From Agrobacterium fabrum str. C58 (lineage in GTDB: Bacteria > Pseudomonadota > Alphaproteobacteria > Rhizobiales > Rhizobiaceae): DNA of 64,000 nucleotides. The notes beneath the pieces were generated by a model that worked only from the letters and a program-made list of their open reading frames with translations, was not told the DNA's origin and searched no databases. The stretch is from contig NC_003065.3 in assembly GCF_000092025.1 (NCBI RefSeq), positions 1 through 64,000 on the forward strand, written 5' to 3'. Positions 9,697-20,059 of this stretch are shown here, piece after piece; within the stretch, counting starts at the first letter, position 1, and each line of letters begins with the position of its first letter. A program made the translations under genes and the position numbers.

Positions 9697-10287
9697 ATCT
9701 GTATTAATTTGCTGTCTGGTTGTGCTTTCGCTTAAATAATTATCTATGTTCGAGTGCGGTCCTTGTGATGTTGTTGAAACAAATGTTTTATTGGCTGATA
9801 TGGCCATCAATAAAAATTTTAAAATAGCGATCATGCTATATTGATAGAACATGGTTGTTTGCTACAGGTAATCAGATAGGTATTTAATAGGTATTATTTG
9901 TCGAACACAAACCCGATAATTTCGCAGTTCAATTATTGAATATCGAGAATCCGAGCGACTAAGTTTGAAGTGATTTCCCGAAATTATCGCATTTTTGAAA
10001 AAATCGTAAAGACAAATGGACGTGGCCAAGGGTCACCGAGTGCGGCGTGCCGCAAAAATAGAAACCTGGTCTCCAATTATGCCACTGCAATTTTCATTCG
10101 GCACCCTGCTAGGGGAATTATCAATCGAGTACCCCATAGTTGGTGATCAATCCCATTGACTTTTTCATCTTGGCAGATGGTGACTCTCTTCTTGGTTGTC
10201 CTCAACATCCTTATGCGTGGCGTGGGATGTCCTTATAAATTTCCCCCTGATGGTTCGTCAAATGCATCAGTCGTCGCCAGAACAATC
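9697..10287. other. Intergenic region and relic ipt promoter
   Basis: No gene. The left part (9700-10000) is AT-rich. From about 10180 the plus strand resembles the upstream side of an ipt gene, with CTTATAAATTT around 10231-10241 some 50 nt before the ATG of the ipt fragment. It is therefore probably the original promoter that came with the fragment. Confidence 0.45.
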
Positions 10288-10440
10288 ATGGACCTCTACC
10301 TGATTTTCGGGCCGACATGCACTGGAAAAACTGCGGCGGCGATAACTCTCAGTGAGCACACTGGCATCCCGGTCTTGGCTTTGGACCGTATACAATGCTG
10401 CCCCCAACTTTCGACCGGGAGCGGACGGCCAATGGCTGCT
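10288..10440 (+). pseudogene. ipt 5' fragment (N-terminal ~50 codons of isopentenyltransferase)
   Basis: [15 protein letters not shown] opens the fragment. The frame continues through [19 protein letters not shown] before similarity to the intact ipt (19337-20059) stops. The P-loop GPTCTGKT is intact, but four fifths of the enzyme is missing, and the frame runs on into unrelated codons to a stop at 10482. It therefore cannot make cytokinin. The break point coincides with the 3' end of the opposite-strand SDR gene. The fragment and that gene are fused antisense, which records a past recombination within the T-DNA. Confidence 0.9.
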
Positions 10441-11383
10441 GAATACACAGCACCTCAATCTTTGGGACAAAAGCGTTGTTAGGACGCTCGATAGCCTGTC
10501 GAACAAGTTCAGCTATGTGCTCGGGCTGGATCTTACCATCATCCTCAATCTCATCAGTCCAAGCACTCATTTTTGTCGCCACATAGCCTGGGCATATTTC
10601 CATTGTTCTAACGCCGGACTCCCACCCAACATGCTGGGCTGTTTTCGTGAGACCTGAGAGGGCATGTTTTGTCATGTTGTAACCAACGAACGAGTTCAGA
10701 ACCCGCTGGCCTGACATGGAGATGATATTGACGATCCGGCCAGATCCACTTTTCGCGAGCTGAGGCAGGCACAGCATGATCATCCTCAGCGGAGCCCCAG
10801 CGTTGATCTTCCACTGTCTCTCAAGCTGCTCATAGTCAATTCCCTCCGCAAGCGCTACCCGTGTTCCATCCCCAGCATTGTTAACAAGGCCATCTATCCT
10901 CCCAAATTTTATCATGGCCGTCGATACCCACTCCTCCATCGTTTGGAGGTCCTCAGCTTCAAAACGTGCGAAGTGAAGAGATTCATTCTGAAACCCAAAA
11001 GTGGCTTCCAGTTTTTCCACGCTACGCGCTCCTAAGCTCAAACGAAAACCACGCCGCATCAGGTTGTCGTCGATGGCCTTGTCTATGCCTCCAGATGCAC
11101 CAGTGACCAAAATCACCCCGCTGTCTCTAGTGTGGACGTTCCAAGATGAACCATCGAATTTGAAGTGGAGAACACACGCGTTACATCTTTGCATCGCGGT
11201 CAGCTCAACCCCGAGCAGTGTAGCAACTACTGAGAGTACACCGCCATGAGAAACGAAAAGAATATTCGACCGGCGGGCATGAGTCAGTGCTCCCGCCACT
11301 CGAGCGGAAAAGAGTTCAGTTTTTTCACAATCAGGGTAATTTTCAACAAACATTTTCCGTGGACCGAGACCACCCTCATGCAT
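10349..11383 (-). pseudogene. Gene f: truncated histidine-phosphatase/SDR reductase chimera
   Basis: 344 codons from ATG 11383. Residues ~1-85 look like the second half of a histidine phosphatase (phosphoglycerate-mutase-like) domain, with FVENYPDCEKTE and NILFVSHGGVLSVV. The catalytic RHG at its N-terminus is gone, though the frame stays open upstream (GERHFG is readable) without an ATG. Residues ~92-320 are a complete-looking short-chain dehydrogenase: TGASGGI, NNAG, the catalytic Ser in ISMSG and YNMTK. The last ~25 residues come from antisense ipt sequence (10349-10440). From memory, phosphatase plus SDR resembles the mannopine-synthesis reductase Mas1', so this may be a relic of a mannityl-opine gene. 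Loss of the RHG half and foreign C-terminus argue against normal function. The SDR alone could still fold. Confidence 0.7.
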
Positions 11384-11590
11384 GCCAAAGTGGCGCTCGC
11401 CACCAATGAGAATTATTGTAAATCTGGCGCGAAATAACAGAGATTTAACACGTCTAAAGTTATCTTCGAAATGTAGAAAATTACATATTCATTATAATGG
11501 ACGACATACATCTCGAATAAAAAGATAGAATACGCGTGAACACATTGATATATCGAAATTAATAAACATATTGTTTCAATTACGAGACTT

Positions 11591-12947
11591 TTATTTTGAC
11601 GTTTCTATATTAAGATCCAAGTGTGGACTTAGATGAGAAACTTCACGATCGATTCCTTGATTTCGCCATTCCCAGATAGCCATTTCATCTTCAGGTCGAT
11701 CTGAGATTACCCAGTCCGCAATTGTTGCCGAATTTCCTGGTGTTCCTTTTCTCCAACGTATGTGTTTCCGCTCGTCTGTCTCATGACGTCGGGCCCTGCC
11801 TGTTTTAATGTCGATGGAGAACTCACCCCGCTCGCCGGAATCCAGGAGGGCTGCGAAGTCATAGCATCTAGTGACCGCAGCAAACTTCAGGTGAGGGCGT
11901 TTAGCTCTAATCATCGTATCCTCCTTGAGGTAATACGCGAGTCTCACTGCGGCTTGATCTGAATCGAAAGCCAACAAGACATCTTTATCGACAACTTGGC
12001 CCAGCAAATTTCTGGTCACCCCGGAGAAAACAACATGTGCCGCCACGATCCTCATGTCCTGCATTAGCATGGAATCAAACCAGGCTTTGCCTGCCAAATA
12101 CAAATCATCGACTGTGGGTTCAGTAACTTGACGCAGACGGGCCAGTCGGCACAGTTCTTCAGGAAAAAGAGCGGGCATCAGGGCGATTGATTTCCTCCAA
12201 GCAGATGCGGGCTGGGCATTTAAAACTGCATCAACGAAGGCACCGCCGTGTGGGTATTCAAATGTATAGAAAAGTACAACAACTCTTTGATGGTATTCCG
12301 GCCGGTGGCTAAGCCAAGCCACAATCACGTGAGCCTCGTAGTTCCTACCGTCTAGGAAAATGGTGGCATCTGAATTAGCCAAAAATACCTTGCTGAATAT
12401 TTCAGTTAACAAAGGAATATGATCAATGGTTTCAAGATACTTGTCTTGTATTATCCCATTTGATACCTCTCGAATAATAACAGGTACATCCTTGATTTTT
12501 GATGAGTGAATTTCATTGAAAAGCTTATCTCCCAACTTTTCAGACACTCGCCAAGTGTTAAGATCATGAGAAACGATAGCTACATTATCTGAAGTTAAAC
12601 AGACGTCCAACTCGCTCAGATTGCGTCCTCCTTGCCCGAGCGCGGCCAACAATGAGCTCGCGGTGCATTCTTGAATTCGTTTCCCTAAATTGAACATTCC
12701 TCTGTGCTCAATGACCTGTAAGGGCAGGTCTTCCTCGAGCCGCTCTAGAAGCCTTGGGACAGAATGGCGTGCGAGAACCTCGGGGGGAGTAACGTTTTCT
12801 GGTAGATCCCAATGGAGTGTCCAAGCCGGCCAAACGGTTCCTTCCACCTTGAGTGGCTTACGTTGACAAAGGACCTGCGCAAAAAAACGGGAGGTTACGA
12901 CACGACATGGTGAGTAAAATATAAAGTACTCTTACATTCACAGCCAT
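11591..12947 (-). CDS. acs: Agrocinopine synthase (predicted spliced gene)
   Basis: Makes the sugar-phosphodiester opine agrocinopine in transformed plant cells. The fold is GDPD-like: in the predicted 431-residue product HRG is at 61-63, ELD at 92-94 and HD at 107-108. The open frame runs from 12931 to 11591, yet its first usable codon in the conserved region is a GTG (12847) and no in-frame ATG exists upstream. A TATATA at 13033-13038 precedes ATG GCT GTG AAT (12947-12936). That is followed by GTAAG and a 61-nt intron-like stretch ending GCAG. Splicing gives MAVN joined in frame to VLCQRKPLKVEGT. Exons: 12947-12936 and 12874-11591. Without splicing, initiation would need a non-AUG codon. 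Function is well supported; the 5' structure is my prediction. Confidence 0.88.
12875..12935 (-). other. Predicted 61-nt spliceosomal intron in acs
   Basis: The donor is AAT|GTAAGAG. Inside are a TTTACTCACC branch-like stretch and a seven-T tract, and the acceptor is GCGCAG|GTCC. Phase 0. The interval contains an out-of-frame ATG (12908) that opens a 16-codon frame ending in TAA, which would hinder translation of unspliced RNA. Gene a has the equivalent intron at the same codon. At 61 nt it is near the short limit of plant introns. Confidence 0.65.
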
Positions 12948-13460
12948 TTGCGAGCTAAAGCGAATTGCCGGGTGCACGGCGGGAATTGCAGCGATTTCGA
13001 TCTAAAAGTGACAAGCAAAATTTGTCGTGGAGTATATAGATATTGCCAAATGGAGTACTTAAATAATGCACAAATTCTGACAGTTTTAGCTAATATTTTA
13101 TTGTGGGGCATAACTTAGCTGGAATCACTCCACGGATAATCAGTCATTGTTATTTTCGGCGTCAATTTGTCGGCCACTATCCGATTAGTTGCGGAAATCT
13201 TCAAATTTTCGACCTAACATCACACCTTTGTCGGTGTTTTCAGCGAAAGGCAGGCCCCATTTTTGAAAAATCCTCCATCAAGATAAATAGTTTAATAGGG
13301 TAAAAGGACGAAATACTTCGGTGTTGAGATTCGACTCAATTAATTTCAAACCAATCCCGTGATTGATGCTATAGAGTCGCCCAATATAAGTGGCATTGAA
13401 GCGCGTTTAATTATTGACTGTGACTGAAATTTACATTCAAAAATAAGTAACTAGTTCGAT
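12948..13460. promoter_or_regulatory. Divergent promoter region of acs and gene 5
   Basis: The acs TATA (TATATA, 13033-13038, read on the minus strand) lies 86 nt before the predicted acs ATG. The gene 5 TATA (TATAAG, 13385-13390) lies about 70 nt before its ATG. A 66-codon plus-strand frame at 13103-13303 shows no family resemblance and I do not call it. Confidence 0.6.
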
Positions 13461-14126
13461 ATGTATCACAGTCGACCGATATTCAACATTATCGACAGCT
13501 CGAATATACAAGATCGGCGTGAACTTAAACTCGTCCTACGTCACACAGAGATTGCTTATCGCAGCTTTGCACAAGAGGATCTCATACCTGCTCAACGTTC
13601 CTGGATGAATTCCATCATTAATACTGATGTTCCCATTGATCCAGCTATAGATGAAGTGGTCAAGCGCTTTTGCGAAGTTGCTTGCTTGCCAGGCCCAGCA
13701 GGTATACCCCTGAATATTATACTCAATGATTCTCTAACGTACGTTTATTGTTCGTTTCAAGCAATGCGAAAGTACGCACACAAGCGATTTTATGACGGCG
13801 TTTCCGACGAAGGCGTAGTCATCTCCACCGTTCCACCCTATGCGGAAGGAATAACAAAAGAAACTATGAGGTCGTGGCACAACAACGTCTGTCAGAATAC
13901 AAGCAATGAAACACATGATTTGGATGCTTATATTGCTTTCCTTCCTACTTCGCTTCAAAATCCAAGTTTCTCGCATATGAAGATCGGCTGCGATAGCTTC
14001 TTAGCGCCATCCCGGGTTGATCCTTTCTGTGTTGAAATAATCGCGGTCGGCAAAGCCCTCTTTCATGATAACGGGCTGAAAAAGAACCCAAGGTGTGGTG
14101 GTCAATGGCTCCCACCTTCTTGTTGA
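13461..14126 (+). CDS. 5: Gene 5 protein (plast family; indole-3-lactate synthesis)
   Basis: 221 residues, MYHSRPIFNIIDSS at the start. Blocks AQRSW, TYVYCSF, VPPYAEGIT, DLDAYIAFLPTS and FLAPSRVDPF match gene b almost one for one. Position beside iaaH identifies it as T-DNA gene 5. From the literature, gene 5 is auxin-responsive and its product leads to indole-3-lactate, an auxin antagonist. Nothing in the sequence alone reveals a catalytic centre. Intact frame, TATA at 13385. Confidence 0.88.
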   Translation: MYHSRPIFNIIDSSNIQDRRELKLVLRHTEIAYRSFAQEDLIPAQRSWMNSIINTDVPIDPAIDEVVKRFCEVACLPGPAGIPLNIILNDSLTYVYCSFQAMRKYAHKRFYDGVSDEGVVISTVPPYAEGITKETMRSWHNNVCQNTSNETHDLDAYIAFLPTSLQNPSFSHMKIGCDSFLAPSRVDPFCVEIIAVGKALFHDNGLKKNPRCGGQWLPPSC

Positions 14127-14630
14127 AGCGCTTGGTCTAATGCGCAGAGGTGTGTCAGCGGGGATGAAGCAACAGTGTCCGATTGTAACGAAATGTATCG
14201 ATCCTATGTAATGATAATAAAATGCTGTAGCCAGCATTAAGATAATCAGCGTATTTCCCATATGTACTATGAATTCTATGTTGTATTGTTGCGTGCTTTA
14301 TGAGTGATAAATTATTTGCTAAAGATATATATGGTTAATATTTTTGGCTTGGGGCCCCTGTCTAATCCTTGAGCCGTTCTGGCGCTCAAAACAAATTGTA
14401 GGTGCAGCCTACGAAATTCTCTACTTTAATTTTATTTGGGAATCTAATTCACTATTGAGTCAAAAGATAATGCGTATTCTATTCCGTGGAGACGCAATAA
14501 CTGTAGAGTATATGTCAAGTAGCTGTTTTGATTTCGGGAACGACAAGCCTGTCTGAAGAAATTTCTATCACATTCAGATAATGCTAACTGAAGTGCAGAT
14601 TTATTAGACAATAAGTGGCGTGGCATACAG
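14127..14630. other. Convergent 3' region between gene 5 and iaaH
   Basis: AT-rich region where the rightward gene 5 and leftward iaaH transcripts end. No gene seen. Several ATAATAAA-like strings (for example near 14215) are plausible plant polyadenylation signals. Confidence 0.5.
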
Positions 14631-16034
14631 CTAATTAAAAGCATCGGGAAAGGAAGGAAAATTTATGGCTTTTTCTAATGCTGCCCCGATTGCTAACAGA
14701 CGGTGGTCTGACCCCGCTAATCCATCAATTTCCATTCCAACAGGCAAGCGATCAGGTGTAAGGCAGGCAGGAAGGCTCAACCCAGGTAGGCCTGCGTTGC
14801 TGCTTGGGTCCACATTTCGCACGTAGATCTTGAAAGTGTTCATCATTGAGCCATTGTGGATGACTGACGACTCCTGACCTATGGCTTTGGCCGCTAAGGG
14901 TGCAGTTGGGAAAAGGATTGCATCTAACTGATAGAGTCTGAAGTAATTCCGATAAGTGGCCTGGAGCCTTGGCCTGAAGGATTGACGCGCCAGTTCATAT
15001 TCATCGTTGGAAATTTGATGCCCATCAATTTGCGCACTGACAATGTTCGCTACATCGGGGCTACGAATTCCTTTGATAACGTCAGAAAAAGAAACTGTTC
15101 CCACAAAATCGTCGAGATACTTTTTTAGAGCGTGTGGAAATTCGTAAAGCGCAATTGGCAAACTTGCCCCACTATTCAGTTCCTCTAGGTGGGGGATGTC
15201 GGCTTCAACAAAGGTTACGCCTCTGTTGGCTAGCAAGCGAATCGTCGTTTCAGCTGCGAAGGCCACATCAGCATCAAGGTCATCGTAAAAGTAGGTAGTG
15301 GGGAGGCCGATCCGAAGCCCCTTCAGCGGCATGGGTGAAATTTTCGCCGACCGTCCGGAAATCACCTGGTCGAGGATTATAACATCGGCTACGCACTGCG
15401 CTATGATTCCGGCGGTGTCCCGGGTGGGGCTGACCGGTATTATCCGATCTCTTGGATATCGAGCAAGCGTCGGTCGAAATCCTACTACGCCACACAGGGC
15501 TGCGGGTAGGCGAACAGATGCACCGGTATCGGTGCCTATGCCGCCTAACATCAATCGGCTTGCCACCGCAGCAGCCACACCACCGCTTGAGCCTCCTGGT
15601 ATCAGACTTGGATTCCACGGGTTCCGCACCGCACCGGTGGCATAGTTGTTGCTCGTAATTCCAAACGATAACTCATGCATGTTTCCCGAGGCACCCGGCA
15701 GTGCTCCAGCTGAAAAAAGTCTTTCTGCGACGCGGGATGGTATCTTTGGCAAGTGGTTTATCAGCGCCGGAGTAGCAGCGCTTGTAGGAAATATGCCGGT
15801 CGCGATGTTCGCCTTAAAACAGAGTGGAATGCCGCAAAGACCTAATCCGGCGTTTCCATGACGATCAATTTTTTTGGCGCTTCGCCGCAAGCCATCCCAG
15901 TCTGTAGCCAGAAGGGCATTTAATGGTTTTGCAGCTTGGCAACGCGCTATCAGAGTTTCTACTAGTTCTAAGCAGGAGTAGTCTTTCCGTCTCAGGCGTT
16001 CTAGGGTTTGTGCTAACGAGGTAATGGGCACCAT
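14631..16034 (-). CDS. iaaH: Indole-3-acetamide hydrolase (auxin biosynthesis)
   Basis: 467 residues; amidase-signature enzyme that hydrolyses indole-3-acetamide to indole-3-acetic acid in the plant, second step of the T-DNA auxin pathway (tms2, gene 2). The Ser-cisSer-Lys triad is visible: Lys74 in CFKANI, Ser149 in the GGSSGG loop and Ser173 in [10 protein letters not shown]. Length is usual for the family. The gene is divergent from iaaM over a 337-nt shared promoter with a TATATTTATTT box on the minus strand near 16080. Intact frame; ATG at 16034. Confidence 0.97.
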   Translation of the reverse strand: MVPITSLAQTLERLRRKDYSCLELVETLIARCQAAKPLNALLATDWDGLRRSAKKIDRHGNAGLGLCGIPLCFKANIATGIFPTSAATPALINHLPKIPSRVAERLFSAGALPGASGNMHELSFGITSNNYATGAVRNPWNPSLIPGGSSGGVAAAVASRLMLGGIGTDTGASVRLPAALCGVVGFRPTLARYPRDRIIPVSPTRDTAGIIAQCVADVIILDQVISGRSAKISPMPLKGLRIGLPTTYFYDDLDADVAFAAETTIRLLANRGVTFVEADIPHLEELNSGASLPIALYEFPHALKKYLDDFVGTVSFSDVIKGIRSPDVANIVSAQIDGHQISNDEYELARQSFRPRLQATYRNYFRLYQLDAILFPTAPLAAKAIGQESSVIHNGSMMNTFKIYVRNVDPSSNAGLPGLSLPACLTPDRLPVGMEIDGLAGSDHRLLAIGAALEKAINFPSFPDAFN

Positions 16035-16371
16035 TTTTCTGGTTTGGGGATTTCAGGGCCATTTCAGATTAAATAAATATACCGCTTGGACCCAAATTGC
16101 GCGATTATTGGAGGGAATTCCGCAATCACGGCGTATGATACTAATCATTGGAGGCACTAAGGTCGCTTTTTCAAACGGAAACAGTATTGTATCAATCAAT
16201 ATTCAACTTGATTGAGCGGCGAGGTGGACCTGCGTGAATATTGTATTAAAAAATGCCCAAATTGTCGCTTTCCATTGGGATGTCAATGAACAGTATGTTC
16301 CCCGATTTTCAACTTAAATAGAAACGGTTGATGTCGTTAGTTATCTACACAAAGACCAATCTTTTCTAGCA
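16035..16371. promoter_or_regulatory. Divergent iaaH-iaaM promoter
   Basis: 337 nt between the two auxin genes. On the minus strand TATATTTATTT (about 16072-16082) serves iaaH. On the plus strand TTAAATA (16314-16320) serves iaaM, 52 nt before its ATG. No other genes here. Confidence 0.7.
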
Positions 16372-18639
16372 ATGTCAGCTTCAGCTCTCCTTGATAACCA
16401 GTGCGATCATTTCTCTACCAAAATGGTGGATCTGATAATGGTCGATAAGGCTGATGAATTGGACCGCAGGGTTTCCGATGCCTTCTCAGAACGTGAAGCT
16501 TCTAGGGGAAGGAGGATTACTCAAATCTCCGGCGAGTGCAGCGCTGGGTTAGCTTGCAAAAGGCTGGCCGACGGTCGCTTTCCCGAGATCTCAGCTGGTG
16601 AGAAGGTAGCAGCCCTCTCCGCTTACATCTATGTTGGCAAGGAAATTCTGGGGCGGATACTTGAATCGGAACCTTGGGCGCGAGCAAGAGTGAGTGGTCT
16701 CGTTGCCATCGACCTTGCACCATTTTGTATGGATTTCTCCGAAGCACAACTTCTCCAAACCCTGTTTTTGCTGAGCGGTAAAAGATGTGCATCCAGCGAT
16801 CTTAGTCATTTCGTGGCCATTTCAATCTCTAAGACTGCCCGCTCCCGAACCCTGCAAATGCCGCCTTACGAGAAAGGCACGACGAAACGCGTTACCGGGT
16901 TTACCCTGACCCTTGAAGAGGCCGTACCATTTGACATGGTAGCTTATGGTCGAAACCTGATGCTGAAGGCTTCGGCAGGTTCCTTTCCAACAATTGACTT
17001 GCTCTATGACTACAGATCGTTTTTTGACCAATGTTCCGATAGTGGACGGATCGGCTTCTTTCCGGAAGATGTTCCTAAGCCAAAAGTGGCGATCATTGGC
17101 GCTGGCATTTCCGGACTCGTGGTGGCAAGCGAACTGCTTCATGCTGGTGTAGACGATGTTACAATATATGAAGCAAGTGATCGGGTTGGAGGCAAGCTTT
17201 GGTCACATGCTTTCAAGGACGCTCCCAGCGTGGTGGCCGAAATGGGGGCGATGCGATTTCCTCCTGCTGCATCGTGCTTGTTTTTCTTCCTCGAGCGGTA
17301 CGGCCTGTCTTCGATGAGGCCGTTCCCAAATCCCGGCACAGTCGACACTAACTTGGTCTACCAAGGCCTCCGATACATGTGGAAAGCCGGGCAGCAGCCA
17401 CCGAAGCTGTTCCATCGCGTTTACAGCGGTTGGCGTGCGTTCTTGAAGGACGGTTTCCATGAGGGAGATATTGTGTTGGCTTCGCCTGTTGCTATTACTC
17501 AAGCCTTGAAATCAGGAGACATTAGGCGGGCTCATGACTCCTGGCAAACTTGGCTGAACCGTTTCGGGAGGGAGTCCTTCTCTTCAGCGATAGAGAGGAT
17601 CTTTCTGGGCACGCATCCTCCTGGTGGTGAAACATGGAGTTTCCCTCATGATTGGGACCTATTCAAGCTAATGGGAATAGGATCTGGCGGGTTTGGTCCA
17701 GTTTTTGAAAGCGGGTTTATTGAGATCCTTCGCTTGGTCATAAACGGATATGAAGAAAATCAGCGGATGTGCTCTGAAGGAATCTCAGAACTTCCACGTC
17801 GAATAGCCACTCAAGTGGTTAACGGTGTGTCTGTAAGCCAGCGTATACGCCATGTTCAAGTCAGGGCGATTGAGAAAGAAAAGACAAAAATAAAGATAAG
17901 GCTTAAGAGCGGGATATCTGAACTTTATGATAAGGTGGTGGTTACATCTGGACTCGCAAATATCCAACTCAGGCATTGTCTGACATGCGATACCACCATT
18001 TTTCGTGCACCAGTGAACCAAGCGGTTGATAACAGCCATATGACAGGCTCGTCAAAACTCTTCCTGCTGACTGAACGAAAATTTTGGTTAGACCATATCC
18101 TCCCGTCCTGTGTCCTCATGGACGGGATCGCAAAAGCAGTGTACTGCCTGGACTATGAGCCGCAGGATCCGAATGGTAAAGGTCTGGTGCTCATCAGTTA
18201 TACATGGGAGGACGACTCCCACAAGCTGTTGGCGGTTCCCGACAAAAAAGAGCGATTCTGTCTGCTGCGGGACGCAATTTCGAGATCTTTCCCGGCGTTT
18301 GCCCAGCATCTAGTTCCCGCCTGCGCTGATTACGACCAAAATGTTGTTCAACATGATTGGCTTACAGACGAGAATGCCGGGGGAGCTTTCAAACTCAACC
18401 GGCGTGGCGAGGATTTTTATTCTGAAGAACTTTTCTTTCAAGCGCTGGACATGACTAATGATACCGGAGTTTACTTGGCGGGTTGCAGTTGTTCCTTCAC
18501 CGGTGGATGGGTGGAGGGCGCTATTCAGACCGCGTGTAACGCCGTCTGTGCAATTATCCACAATTGTGGAGGTATTTTGGCAAAGGACAATCCTCTCGAA
18601 CACTCTTGGAAGAGATATAACTACCGCAATAGAAATTAA
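16372..18639 (+). CDS. iaaM: Tryptophan 2-monooxygenase (auxin biosynthesis)
   Basis: 755 residues (tms1, gene 1). Converts tryptophan to indole-3-acetamide using FAD and oxygen, first step of the T-DNA auxin route. Residues ~1-235 are a plast-like domain, recognisable by AYIYVGKEI, LSHFVAISISK, PPYEKGTTK and FDMVAYGRNLM. The FAD-binding monooxygenase follows with VAIIGAGISGLVVASELL near 238 and an acidic IYEAS at the end of beta-2. A glycine-rich R-VGGK follows, and the C-terminal FTGGWVEGAIQTA closes the flavin site. The fusion is known in Agrobacterium iaaM and is absent from shorter bacterial homologues. Intact; ends just before an AT-rich 3' region. Confidence 0.97.
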   Translation: MSASALLDNQCDHFSTKMVDLIMVDKADELDRRVSDAFSEREASRGRRITQISGECSAGLACKRLADGRFPEISAGEKVAALSAYIYVGKEILGRILESEPWARARVSGLVAIDLAPFCMDFSEAQLLQTLFLLSGKRCASSDLSHFVAISISKTARSRTLQMPPYEKGTTKRVTGFTLTLEEAVPFDMVAYGRNLMLKASAGSFPTIDLLYDYRSFFDQCSDSGRIGFFPEDVPKPKVAIIGAGISGLVVASELLHAGVDDVTIYEASDRVGGKLWSHAFKDAPSVVAEMGAMRFPPAASCLFFFLERYGLSSMRPFPNPGTVDTNLVYQGLRYMWKAGQQPPKLFHRVYSGWRAFLKDGFHEGDIVLASPVAITQALKSGDIRRAHDSWQTWLNRFGRESFSSAIERIFLGTHPPGGETWSFPHDWDLFKLMGIGSGGFGPVFESGFIEILRLVINGYEENQRMCSEGISELPRRIATQVVNGVSVSQRIRHVQVRAIEKEKTKIKIRLKSGISELYDKVVVTSGLANIQLRHCLTCDTTIFRAPVNQAVDNSHMTGSSKLFLLTERKFWLDHILPSCVLMDGIAKAVYCLDYEPQDPNGKGLVLISYTWEDDSHKLLAVPDKKERFCLLRDAISRSFPAFAQHLVPACADYDQNVVQHDWLTDENAGGAFKLNRRGEDFYSEELFFQALDMTNDTGVYLAGCSCSFTGGWVEGAIQTACNAVCAIIHNCGGILAKDNPLEHSWKRYNYRNRN

Positions 18640-19336
18640 TCTACGGATCCTGTTACAAGTATTGCACGTTTTATAAATTGCATATTAATGCAATCTTGAT
18701 TTTTAACAACGAAGGTAATGGCGTAAAATAAAAAATGTATGTTATTGTATTGATCTTTCATGATGTTGAAGTGTGCCATAATATGATGATGTATAATTAA
18801 AATATTAACTGTCGCATTTATTGAAATGGCACTGTTATTTCAACCATATCTTTGATTCTGTTACAATGACAACGACTGAAAAAAGTAAATAATAGACGCC
18901 GTTGTTAAAGAATTGCTATCATATGTGCCAAACTAGAGGGAAATTTACGTCAATTGTGAAATAGTCGCCCTTATTTTGACGTCTCACCTAATCAAATATT
19001 ACAAAAGATCTCACTCTGTCGCCAGCAATGGTGTAATCAGCGCAGACAAGTGGCAGTAAAGTGCGGAAAAACGTCCCCGAGTGGCATGAATAGCTGCCTC
19101 TGTATTGCTGATTTAGTCAGCCTTATTTGACTTAAGGGTGCCCTCGTTAGTGACAAATTGCTTTCAAGGAGACAGCCATGCCCCACACTTTGTTGAAAAA
19201 CAAATTGCCCTTTGGGGAGACGGTAAAGCCAGTTGCTCTTCAATAAGGAATCTCGAGGAGGCAATATAACCGCCTCTGGTAGTACACTTCTCTAATCCAA
19301 AAAGTCAATTTGTATTCAAGATACCGCAAAAAACTT
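18640..19336. promoter_or_regulatory. 3' region of iaaM and ipt promoter
   Basis: About 700 nt, left half very AT-rich (iaaM 3' end). The right half is the ipt promoter: AATATAACC at about 19263-19271 is the TATA box, ~70 nt before the ipt ATG. Further upstream two TGACGT-type or ACGTCA motifs (near 18950 and 18978) may bind plant bZIP factors. No gene. Confidence 0.65.
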
Positions 19337-20059
19337 ATGGATCTGCGTCTAATTTTCGGTCCAACTTGCACAGGAAAGACGTCGACCGCGGTAGCTCTTG
19401 CCCAGCAGACTGGGCTTCCAGTCCTTTCGCTCGATCGGGTCCAATGTTGTCCTCAGCTGTCAACCGGAAGCGGACGACCAACAGTGGAAGAACTGAAAGG
19501 AACGAGCCGTCTATACCTTGATGATCGGCCTCTGGTGAAGGGTATCATCGCAGCCAAGCAAGCTCATGAAAGGCTGATGGGGGAGGTGTATAATTATGAG
19601 GCCCACGGCGGGCTTATTCTTGAGGGAGGATCTATCTCGTTGCTCAAGTGCATGGCGCAAAGCAGTTATTGGAGTGCGGATTTTCGTTGGCATATTATTC
19701 GCCACGAGTTAGCAGACGAGGAGACCTTCATGAACGTGGCCAAGGCCAGAGTTAAGCAGATGTTACGCCCTGCTGCAGGCCTTTCTATTATCCAAGAGTT
19801 GGTTGATCTTTGGAAAGAGCCTCGGCTGAGGCCCATACTGAAAGAGATCGATGGATATCGATATGCCATGTTGTTTGCTAGCCAGAACCAGATCACATCC
19901 GATATGCTATTGCAGCTTGACGCAGATATGGAGGATAAGTTGATTCATGGGATCGCTCAGGAGTATCTCATCCATGCACGCCGACAAGAACAGAAATTCC
20001 CTCGAGTTAACGCAGCCGCTTACGACGGATTCGAAGGTCATCCATTCGGAATGTATTAG
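19337..20059 (+). CDS. ipt: Adenylate isopentenyltransferase (cytokinin biosynthesis)
   Basis: 240 residues (tmr, gene 4). Transfers an isoprenoid side chain to AMP, making cytokinin in the plant cell; with iaaM/iaaH it causes undifferentiated tumour growth. The P-loop is GPTCTGKT at residues 8-15; [17 protein letters not shown] and [11 protein letters not shown] are family blocks, and the protein ends HPFGMY. The frame opens earlier (19310) but the ATG at 19337 gives the family N-terminus MDLRLIFG. This is the only intact one of three ipt-derived sequences in this T-DNA. Confidence 0.97.

Noticed and set aside
12860..12908. ATG at 12908 as the acs start
   Set aside because: It opens a 16-codon frame that ends in TAA and is out of frame with acs; it falls inside the predicted intron.
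19310..19336. Upstream extension of ipt by nine codons
   Set aside because: The ATG at 19337 gives the family N-terminus directly before the P-loop; the extension matches nothing.
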